Shown here: piece after piece, positions 5,900 through 10,923 of the stretch
How the letters are laid out: every line of letters begins with the position of its first letter
Position numbering within the stretch: position 1 is the stretch's first letter
From: an uncultured Angelakisella sp.
GTDB lineage: Bacteria; Bacillota; Clostridia; Oscillospirales; Ruminococcaceae
Direction of reading: 5' to 3'
Length of the DNA: 10,923 bases
Assembly: GCA_934524965.1 (NCBI GenBank)
Contig: CAKSYU010000048.1
Coordinates: forward strand, 1 to 10,923
The notes under the pieces: generated by a model
Seen by the model: only the letters and a program-made list of their open reading frames with translations
Told to the model about the DNA's origin: nothing
Database searches by the model: none
Made by a program: the position numbers and the translations under genes

Positions 5900-6226
5900 A
5901 TGGCGAACGGCTTTTATGCGGCGGTGTATGCGGCGGTACGGCAGATCCCTGCCGGCAAGGTGGCTACCTACGGGCAGATCGCGCTGCTGGCGGGCAGTCC
6001 GCGGGCTTCCCGCATCGTGGGCGGGGCGCTGCACCGCAACCCCGATCCCATCATCACGCCCTGTCATCGTGTGGTATTCCACGATGGCAGCTTGGCACCG
6101 GGTTTTGCCTTTGGCGGAGCAGGGGCGCAGCGGGCGCTGCTGGAGGCTGAGGGAATCACCTTTCTGCCGGACGGACGGGTGGATATGTCCCGCCACCTTT
6201 GGGCGGGCGAAAACGAAATGCAGTAA
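5900..6226 (+). CDS. Single-domain MGMT-family alkyltransferase (O6-alkylguanine repair or alkyltransferase-like)
   Basis: A 108-residue protein that consists only of the C-terminal DNA-binding/catalytic domain of O6-methylguanine-DNA methyltransferases. Seen are VATYGQIA (21-28) of the winged helix, SPRASRIVGGAL (33-44) containing the candidate arginine finger R38 used to flip out the base, and the active-site PCHRVV (54-59) with Cys55. Full-length Ogt/AdaB proteins are about 160-180 residues with an N-terminal ribonuclease-H-like domain that is absent here. The reactive Cys is kept, unlike classic alkyltransferase-like proteins that carry Trp there, so suicide methyl transfer is chemically possible; alternatively it acts as a lesion-sensing protein. 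The start at 5900 is supported by AGGGGG about ten bases upstream and by the promoter. mscS follows 18 bp later. No sign of truncation: the N-terminus begins cleanly at the usual domain boundary. Confidence 0.85.
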   Translation: MANGFYAAVYAAVRQIPAGKVATYGQIALLAGSPRASRIVGGALHRNPDPIITPCHRVVFHDGSLAPGFAFGGAGAQRALLEAEGITFLPDGRVDMSRHLWAGENEMQ

Positions 6227-6244
6227 CAAAGCAAGGAGAGTAGT

Positions 6245-7126
6245 ATGAGATTTTTTGCACTGACAGCAACCACCGCTGACCTGCCGGAGGCGCCGGATAT
6301 CCATGAATCACTGACGGCAATTCAAAAATTTATCAAGAGCGCCTCGCCGGTGGTGCTGAACGCACTGTGGCACATTGTGCTGGCGCTGGTCATCTTTTTT
6401 GTGGGGCGCTGGCTCATTGAACACTTTTTGAGCCGTGTGGCGCTGCTGGATAACAAGACGAAAATAGACCCCGGCGTGGCGAAATTTGTTCGCTCGCTGG
6501 TGCGGGTGGCACTGTGGGCGCTGCTCATCTACTTCATCGCGGACTTTTTGGGCGTGCCGACGGCAAGCTTTGTCGCGCTGCTCGGTTCCATCGGCGTAAC
6601 GATCGGTCTTGCCCTGCAGGGGAGCCTTTCCAACTTCGCGGGCGGGCTCATCATCATGTTCCTGCACCCCTTTAAGACCGGCGATTACATCAAGACCGGT
6701 TCCGATATCGAGGGCACGGTGGTGGAGATCGGGCTGTTCTTTACCACGCTGCGCATGACGGATAATAAGATCATCACCATTCCTAACGGGAACCTTTCCG
6801 CCGGAAATATCACCAACTACAATGTGCTGCCGGTGCGGCGGCTTTCCGCCACGGTGGGCATTGCCTATGAAGCCGACACCGCACGCGCCATTGCACTGCT
6901 GACCGAGCTGATAAAAAGCCGCAAGCCGCTGGTAAATCCCGAAAAGGCACTGGTATATGTGAAGGAGCTGGGAGAAAGCAGCGTGGTGCTGGGACTGCAC
7001 TACTGGGTAAAGACCGCCGACTACTGGGACGAGGCTTGGAGCATCAACCAGGCGATCAAGGAGACGCTGGATAAAAACGGCATCGCCATTCCGTTCAACC
7101 AGCTTGATGTCCATGTGATCCAGTAA
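6245..7126 (+). CDS. mscS: MscS-family small-conductance mechanosensitive channel
   Basis: A 293-residue channel of typical E. coli MscS size. It opens under membrane tension and releases solutes during hypo-osmotic shock. Hydrophobic segments at about 38-57 (TM1) and 84-105 (TM2) are followed by the Gly/Ala-rich pore helix TM3, ALLGSIGVTIGLALQGSLSN (111-130), then FAGGLIIMFLHPFKTGDYI (131-149), the family signature leading into the cytoplasmic beta domain. The beta domain includes TTLRMTDNKIITIPNG (167-182), and the alpha-beta C-terminal domain fills the remainder. The N-terminal 20 residues are polar/acidic and have no clear signal peptide. The start has AAGGAGAG just upstream (about 6235). 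It lies 18 bp after the alkyltransferase gene and 49 bp before lrgA, consistent with one transcript. No key region is missing. Confidence 0.95.
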   Translation: MRFFALTATTADLPEAPDIHESLTAIQKFIKSASPVVLNALWHIVLALVIFFVGRWLIEHFLSRVALLDNKTKIDPGVAKFVRSLVRVALWALLIYFIADFLGVPTASFVALLGSIGVTIGLALQGSLSNFAGGLIIMFLHPFKTGDYIKTGSDIEGTVVEIGLFFTTLRMTDNKIITIPNGNLSAGNITNYNVLPVRRLSATVGIAYEADTARAIALLTELIKSRKPLVNPEKALVYVKELGESSVVLGLHYWVKTADYWDEAWSINQAIKETLDKNGIAIPFNQLDVHVIQ

Positions 7127-7175
7127 AAACCCTTAGATCATTTATTCTGCGAAGCAAAGGACAAAAAAGACCCCC

Positions 7176-7553
7176 ATGAAAATTCTGAAGCAATCTGCCA
7201 TCATTGCCGCGGTGTGCGCCGTGGCGGAGCTGATAAAATACCTGCTGCCCCTGCCCATTCCCGCCAGTGTGTACGGACTGATCCTGATGCTGGCGGCGCT
7301 GCTGACCGGCGTGATCCGTCCGGAGCAGATCGACACAACGGCGGACTTCCTGATCGCCATTATGCCGGTGCTGTTTGTTGCCCCCACCATAGCGCTGGTG
7401 ACGCGGCTGGAGCGGCTGGCTTCGCTTGCCGTGCCGCTTTTGCTGGTGGGGATCATCGGGACAGTGCTGGTGATAGGACTGAGCGGCAAGGCGGCGCAGA
7501 CGGTAGGCAAACGGGAAGCCGAAAAGCGCGGGGAGGGCAAGACCCATGAATGA
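7176..7553 (+). CDS. lrgA: CidA/LrgA family holin-like membrane protein
   Basis: A 125-residue integral membrane protein with four hydrophobic segments (about 5-22, 28-48, 57-78 and 85-105) and a charged C-terminal tail (REAEKRGEGKTHE). The motif PLPIPASVYGLILMLAALL (25-43) is the characteristic LrgA/CidA block (IPxSVxGLxxLxxLL). In Staphylococcus LrgA and LrgB restrain murein hydrolase activity and autolysis; in other bacteria LrgAB-type pairs transport pyruvate. Which applies here is not visible. The best ribosome site, AAAGGA (7156-7161), is an unusually long 14 bases before the ATG and no better in-frame start exists upstream, so initiation may be weak. The last 8 bp overlap the start of lrgB, implying coupled translation. 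Confidence 0.9.
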   Translation: MKILKQSAIIAAVCAVAELIKYLLPLPIPASVYGLILMLAALLTGVIRPEQIDTTADFLIAIMPVLFVAPTIALVTRLERLASLAVPLLLVGIIGTVLVIGLSGKAAQTVGKREAEKRGEGKTHE

Positions 7554-8238
7554 TTACATTGCCTTTTCCGCCTACTTCGGCGCGGCGCTGACACTGCTGG
7601 TGTATGTGCTTGCCAATGTCATCGGCAGACGGCTGAACCACCCGCTGGCGAACCCCATGCTGATCTGTCTGGTGCTGATGATCGCCCTGCTGCTGGTGCT
7701 GGACATCGACTATGACGCCTACAACCAAAGCGCCCAGTACATCACCTACCTGCTGACCCCCGCCACCGCCTGTCTGGCGCTGCCGCTGTACCGGCAGATC
7801 CAGAAGCTGCGGGAGTACCCGCTGGCGATCGCCGCGGGCATTGTGACCGGCGTGGTGGTGAACGCCCTGTGCGTCACGGCGGTGGCGCTGCTTTTCTGGC
7901 TGGGACACAGCGACTATGTGACGCTTTTACCCAAATCGGTGACGGGCGCGGTGGGTATGCCGCTGGCGGAGGAGCTGGGCGGCATCGGCGGCATCACGAT
8001 GGCTGCCATCTCGGTGACGGGGCTTCTGGGGAATATCCTCGGTGAGCAGATCCTGCGGCTGTTCCGTGTGACCGACCGCGTGGCAAAGGGCGTGGCGCTG
8101 GGCTGCGGCAGCCATGCCTTCGGCACCGTGCGGGCGCTGGAAATGGGCGAGGTAGAGGGCGCGATGGCAAGCCTTTCGCTGGTCATTACCGCCCTGCTGA
8201 CGGTGGTAATCGCCCCGCTTTTAGGCAATCTGCTTTGA
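7546..8238 (+). CDS. lrgB: LrgB/CidB family membrane protein
   Basis: A 230-residue polytopic membrane protein with about six to seven hydrophobic segments. The family signatures are LPKSVTGAVGMPLAEELGG (128-146) and GCGSHAFGT (186-194), which match the LrgB/YohK pattern (LPKSVTxPIAxxxSxxIGG and GxxSHxxGT); here the middle is the Clostridia-like GAVGMPLAEELGG variant. LrgB is the obligate partner of LrgA, jointly affecting autolysis or pyruvate/overflow metabolite traffic at the cytoplasmic membrane. The ATG at 7546 has GGGAGGG just upstream and overlaps the lrgA stop by 8 bp. This is the last gene of the plus-strand run; the nearest terminator is 133 bp downstream (8371-8407). The gene looks intact and of normal length. 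Confidence 0.93.
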   Translation: MNDYIAFSAYFGAALTLLVYVLANVIGRRLNHPLANPMLICLVLMIALLLVLDIDYDAYNQSAQYITYLLTPATACLALPLYRQIQKLREYPLAIAAGIVTGVVVNALCVTAVALLFWLGHSDYVTLLPKSVTGAVGMPLAEELGGIGGITMAAISVTGLLGNILGEQILRLFRVTDRVAKGVALGCGSHAFGTVRALEMGEVEGAMASLSLVITALLTVVIAPLLGNLL

Positions 8239-8275
8239 TAATTTGCGCTGATTTTACCCATATTCCCACTATCAT

Positions 8276-8292
8276 TTGTGAAAAAGTCACAA
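8276..8292. other. Short perfect dyad TTGTGA-N5-TCACAA
   Basis: Six-base perfect arms, TTGTGA (8276-8281) and TCACAA (8287-8292), 38 bp after lrgB. It resembles Rex or Crp half-sites, but both of those need a spacing one base longer, and it lies about 170 bp before the hppA -35. It may be a binding site or just a minor hairpin. Confidence 0.3.
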
Positions 8293-8345
8293 TCCGTCTT
8301 TTACGCAGTGCCGCCGCTAAAAGCGGTTGTTAATCCTTTGACAAA

Positions 8346-8448
8346 ACATTGCCCGAAAACCGCTGAATTCAACGCCATTTTGCCTTGTGCGAGATGGCGT
8401 TCTTTTTAAGCAAAAAACTCAAAACTTTGGTCATTTTTTGGGCAATGT
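8346..8448. other. Long-range inverted repeat enclosing the lrgAB terminator
   Basis: ACATTGCCCGAAAA (8346-8359) pairs with 8435-8448 over 14 bp with a single G-T wobble, enclosing 75 bp that contain the terminator hairpin at 8371-8401. As RNA this would be a stem with an inner stem-loop. The rest of the 298-bp intergenic region 8239-8536 holds a small dyad (8276-8292), a 5-bp hairpin CCGCT/AGCGG (8314-8326) and the hppA promoter; no ORF or tRNA was seen. Confidence 0.5.
8371..8407 (+). terminator. Rho-independent terminator downstream of lrgAB
   Basis: AACGCCAT (8371-8378) and ATGGCGTT (8394-8401) form an 8-bp stem with a 15-base loop, followed by CTTTTT. It lies 133 bp past the lrgB stop and upstream of the hppA promoter. 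The loop is large, so efficiency is uncertain. Confidence 0.7.
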
Positions 8449-8463
8449 GTCTGTCCCAACACC

Positions 8464-8492
8464 TTGACAAAGGCCCCATTTTTCGGTATTAT
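8464..8492 (+). promoter_or_regulatory. Strong SigA-type promoter of hppA
   Basis: A perfect TTGACA (8464-8469), a 17-bp spacer and TATTAT (8487-8492, 5 of 6). Transcription would start near 8499, giving a leader of about 38 nt that contains the strong AAGGAGG ribosome site (8520-8526). This is the closest match to consensus in the window and fits high expression of hppA. Confidence 0.85.
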
Positions 8493-8536
8493 TTGATAGA
8501 CACTTTATCGTGAATTCACAAGGAGGCTAAAAACAA

Positions 8537-10624
8537 ATGGAGAAACTTCTCGTTCTCTTGACTTTCCTCGGCTCCATCGTCGCGCTGGTGTTTGCTCTCA
8601 TCACCGCGAAGAAGGTTTTGAAGTTTGAGGAAGGCACCCCGCTGATGCAAAAAATCTCTGCATCTATCCGCGAAGGCGCTAATGCTTATCTGAAGCGCCA
8701 GTACACCATCGTAGCCATTTTCTTTGCCTGCATGTTCGTTATTCTCTGCATCATGGCTGCCACCGGAATGCTGACCTGGTTCGTTCCCTTTGCGTTCATC
8801 ACCGGCGGCTTCTTCTCCGGTCTTTCCGGCTTCATCGGCATGCGCATTGCCACCAAAGCCAACTGCCGCACCGCCAATGCCTGCCGCAGCAGCCTGAACC
8901 GCGGTCTGCGCGTGGCGTTCTCCGCCGGTTCCGTTATGGGCTTTACCGTAGTCGGTCTGGGTCTTCTGGATATTTCCATCTGGTTCACCCTGCTGAAGTT
9001 CGGCTTTAAGCTGGCTCCCTCCGAGATCACCAGTGCCATGCTGACCTTTGGTATGGGCGCTTCCTCCATGGCGCTGTTTGCCCGTGTCGGCGGCGGTATC
9101 TACACCAAGGCTGCCGATGTAGGCGCTGACCTGGTAGGTAAGGTAGAAGCCGGTATCCCCGAGGACGACCCCCGCAACCCCGCCGTTATTGCCGATAACG
9201 TAGGCGACAACGTAGGCGACGTTGCCGGTATGGGCGCCGACCTGTACGAGAGCTATGTCGGCTCCATCATCTCTGCCTCTGCACTGGGTGTTGCCGCTTT
9301 CGGCGGTGAGCTGAAGGCAATGGCTCTGCCCATGATCATGGCTGCGTTGGGCATTCTTGCCTCCATCATCGGTACCTTCTTTGTACGCACCGGCGAATCC
9401 ACCGATCAGCGCACCCTGCTTTCCGCACTGCGCCGCGGCACCAACCTGAGCGCCCTGCTGATCGCCATTGCCGCCTTCTTCCTGGTTCGCGGCGTGCTGG
9501 GTGCTGAGTACACCGGTATCTACTTCGCGATCCTTGCCGGTCTGGTTGCCGGCGTGCTCATCGGTGCTTCCACCGAGTATTTCACCAGCGATACCTACAA
9601 GCCCACCCAGGGTCTTGCCGATACCGCGCTGACCGGCTCCGCCACCATCATGATCGGCGGTCTGGGTCTGGGCATGCTTTCCACCATTCTGCCCATCGTT
9701 ATCGTTGCTGTCTGCATTCTGGTTGCCTACTATGTTTCCGGCGGCGCTGCCTCCACCTCCATGGGTCTGTACGGCATTGCGCTGGCGGCGGTTGGTATGC
9801 TTGCCACCCTTGGTATCACCCTGGCGACCGACGCCTACGGTCCTGTCGCCGATAACGCCGGCGGCATTGCCGAGATGGCCGGTCTGGAGCCTGAAGTCCG
9901 TGAGCGTACCGATGCCTTGGATTCCCTGGGCAACACCACTGCCGCTACCGGCAAGGGCTTTGCCATCGGTTCCGCCGCGCTGACCGCTCTGGCGCTGATC
10001 GCTTCCTACATCGAGAAGGTTCAGGAGGTCGGTGCTTCCGTTACCTTCAATGATTTCTCCGTTATGACCCCTGTTGTTCTGGTCGGTCTGTTTGTCGGCG
10101 CCTGCCTGCCCTTCGTATTCGCGGCGCTCACCATGCAGTCCGTCGGTCGCGCGGCGCAGTCCGTCGTGGTCGAGGTTCGCCGTCAGTTCAAGGAGATCGT
10201 TGGTCTGATGGACGGCAAGGCAGATGCGGACTATGCCCGCTGCGTTGACCTGTGCACCAAGGCTTCCCTGCACGAGATGATCCTGCCCACCGTAGTCGGC
10301 ATTGTGACCCCCATCGTAGTCGGTATGATCCTGGGCTACAAGGGCGTAGTCGGTATGCTGGCGGGCGCTACCGTTTCCGGCTTCCTGCTCGCTATCTTCA
10401 TGGCGAACTCCGGCGGCGCGTGGGATAACGCCAAGAAGTACATCGAGAGCGGCGTACACGGCGGCAAGGGCAGCGACGCCCACAAGGCTGCTGTCGTTGG
10501 CGATACCGTAGGCGATCCTTTCAAGGATACTTCCGGTCCCGCCATCAACATCCTCATCAAGCTGCTGTCGATGGTTTCCATCGTATTCGCGGCGCTGGTG
10601 GTAAACTTCTCTATCATCAAGTAA
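8537..10624 (+). CDS. hppA: Membrane-bound ion-pumping pyrophosphatase (K+-dependent type)
   Basis: A 695-residue, about 16-helix membrane pyrophosphatase that couples pyrophosphate hydrolysis to Na+ and/or H+ export. The catalytic signatures are present: DVGADLVGKVE (194-204), PEDDPRNPAVIADNVGDNVG (208-227), the E-YFTS motif region TEYFTSDTYKP (346-356), NSGGAWDNAKKYIE (624-637) and DAHKAAVVGDTVGDPFKDTS (647-666). In GNTTAATGKGFAIGSA (465-480), Ala469 and Gly472 are where K+-independent enzymes carry Lys and Thr, so K+ dependence is expected. The helix-6 glutamate is in GADLYESY (Glu238), the position found in Na+-pumping types such as the Thermotoga enzyme, which suggests, but does not prove, Na+ transport. 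The start has AAGGAGG ten bases upstream. It is monocistronic, with its own promoter and terminator. Its codons favour C/T-ending forms more than its neighbours, as in highly expressed genes. Confidence 0.97.
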   Translation: MEKLLVLLTFLGSIVALVFALITAKKVLKFEEGTPLMQKISASIREGANAYLKRQYTIVAIFFACMFVILCIMAATGMLTWFVPFAFITGGFFSGLSGFIGMRIATKANCRTANACRSSLNRGLRVAFSAGSVMGFTVVGLGLLDISIWFTLLKFGFKLAPSEITSAMLTFGMGASSMALFARVGGGIYTKAADVGADLVGKVEAGIPEDDPRNPAVIADNVGDNVGDVAGMGADLYESYVGSIISASALGVAAFGGELKAMALPMIMAALGILASIIGTFFVRTGESTDQRTLLSALRRGTNLSALLIAIAAFFLVRGVLGAEYTGIYFAILAGLVAGVLIGASTEYFTSDTYKPTQGLADTALTGSATIMIGGLGLGMLSTILPIVIVAVCILVAYYVSGGAASTSMGLYGIALAAVGMLATLGITLATDAYGPVADNAGGIAEMAGLEPEVRERTDALDSLGNTTAATGKGFAIGSAALTALALIASYIEKVQEVGASVTFNDFSVMTPVVLVGLFVGACLPFVFAALTMQSVGRAAQSVVVEVRRQFKEIVGLMDGKADADYARCVDLCTKASLHEMILPTVVGIVTPIVVGMILGYKGVVGMLAGATVSGFLLAIFMANSGGAWDNAKKYIESGVHGGKGSDAHKAAVVGDTVGDPFKDTSGPAINILIKLLSMVSIVFAALVVNFSIIK

Positions 10625-10641
10625 GAGAACATGATAAACTG

Positions 10642-10679
10642 AAAATTTCCCCGCAGGTGAAGATCTGCGGGGATTTTTT
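10642..10679 (+). terminator. Strong rho-independent terminator of hppA
   Basis: CCCCGCAG (10649-10656) and CTGCGGGG (10665-10672) form a perfect 8-bp stem with an 8-base loop, followed by A and six T (10674-10679). Upstream AAAA (10642-10645) can extend pairing with the T-run. It begins 17 bp after the hppA stop. Confidence 0.95.
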
Positions 10680-10751
10680 ATGGCTGCAGAGATTTTTTGC
10701 GGGGGCTGCAACAATTTCCGGGATTTATCACACCATATTGATGAACGGATG

Positions 10752-10781
10752 TTGCATTTTGCGGCGCTCATTCGTTATATT
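10752..10781 (+). promoter_or_regulatory. Possible promoter of the lipoprotein gene
   Basis: TTGCAT (10752-10757), an 18-bp spacer and TATATT (10776-10781). The -10 is good and the -35 weak. It would give a leader of about 35 nt. A separate promoter is expected here because of the strong hppA terminator upstream. Confidence 0.5.
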
Positions 10782-10822
10782 TAGTGTAGGCTTGACACCA
10801 TCAACAATACAGGAGGGATAAC

Positions 10823-10923
10823 ATGAAAAAACTGACCCGAATTCTGGCACTGACCCTGTGCTGCCTGCTGGCGGCGGGACTGGCCGCCTGCGGCGAAACG
10901 CCTGCCCCCACACCCGACCCCGA
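10823..10923 (+). CDS. Putative lipoprotein (N-terminus only, runs off right edge)
   Basis: Only the first 33 codons are visible. They encode a textbook lipoprotein signal peptide: positively charged MKKLTR, a hydrophobic core (7-19), then the lipobox L-A-A-C with Cys23 as the predicted lipidation and cleavage site, followed by GETPAPTPDP, a Pro/Thr-rich linker typical of Gram-positive surface lipoproteins. The protein should be exported and anchored to the outer face of the cytoplasmic membrane. The mature domain lies outside the window, so it could be a solute-binding protein, an enzyme or something unknown. The start at 10823 has AGGAGGG (10811-10817) five bases upstream. Confidence 0.88.
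   Translation, partial: MKKLTRILALTLCCLLAAGLAACGETPAPTPDP

Noticed and set aside
5874..6248. ATG at 5874 opening a different frame (MKKQGG...) ahead of the alkyltransferase
   Set aside because: It sits at the predicted transcription start, has no ribosome site and overlaps the recognised MGMT gene throughout.
8338..8343. TTGACA after lrgB as a second promoter
   Set aside because: No acceptable -10 at 16-18 bp; the sequence there is CGCTGA-like.
8516..10771. A 751-codon open frame on the minus strand spanning all of hppA
   Set aside because: It is the mirror frame of a GC-biased gene with strong family matches; its translation is low-complexity (Gly, Asp, His, Gln rich), with no ribosome site and no recognisable domain.
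10792..10797. TTGACA just before the lipoprotein gene
   Set aside because: A matching -10 would have to fall inside the ribosome binding site, leaving no leader; none is present.
1..10923. CRISPR array, insertion sequence, prophage or defence island
   Set aside because: No regularly spaced direct repeats, transposase, integrase or restriction/toxin genes were seen; all genes are recognisable chromosomal families.

Overview
The window is GC-rich bacterial chromosomal DNA. Its gene set and order point to a low-G+C-lineage Firmicute with a GC-rich genome, most likely in the Clostridia (Oscillospiraceae/Ruminococcaceae-like gut bacteria). The evidence is an hprK-murB-whiA-dnaE block, HPr kinase, WhiA with its RNxxNRxxNCDTAN signature, strong AGGAGG-type ribosome sites, sigma-70/SigA-type promoters and a K+-dependent-type membrane pyrophosphatase. 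The genus cannot be fixed from the sequence alone.

Left half (1-5617, all genes on the minus strand). Reading leftwards in transcription order: trkA (K+ channel regulator, own promoter, own UUCG-loop terminator), then a promoter at about 4133-4161 driving hprK, murB, whiA, a DUF3267 membrane metalloprotease-like gene and dnaE (only its first 104 codons are inside the window). This is the familiar Firmicute hprK-murB-...-whiA-...-dnaE synteny, but rapZ and yvcK, which usually sit between murB and whiA, are absent; a GC-rich repeat occupies the gap.

Right half (5838-10923, all genes on the plus strand). A divergent promoter drives a probable four-gene run: a single-domain MGMT-type alkyltransferase, an MscS mechanosensitive channel, lrgA and lrgB. 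A 298-bp intergenic region follows with a terminator nested in a longer inverted repeat and a near-consensus promoter for hppA, a membrane ion-pumping pyrophosphatase. hppA ends at a strong terminator, and a new promoter leads into a lipoprotein gene that runs off the right edge. TrkA, MscS, LrgAB and HppA all concern ion balance, turgor and membrane energetics, so the region reads as ordinary housekeeping/physiology chromosome rather than a mobile or defence island.

The least explained content is intergenic. Four compact GC-rich elements with terminal inverted repeats sit in the spacers. Two (2001-2080 and 3996-4076) are diverged copies of one roughly 80-bp family. The other two (361-462 and 5735-5813) have unrelated sequences but the same predicted architecture: a long closing stem enclosing three successive perfect hairpins, a cloverleaf. 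In the second one several hairpins carry C-GNA-G triloops, a motif known for unusually stable DNA mini-hairpins. These elements are the best candidates for something undescribed here. No tRNA, rRNA, CRISPR array, insertion sequence or phage gene was seen.
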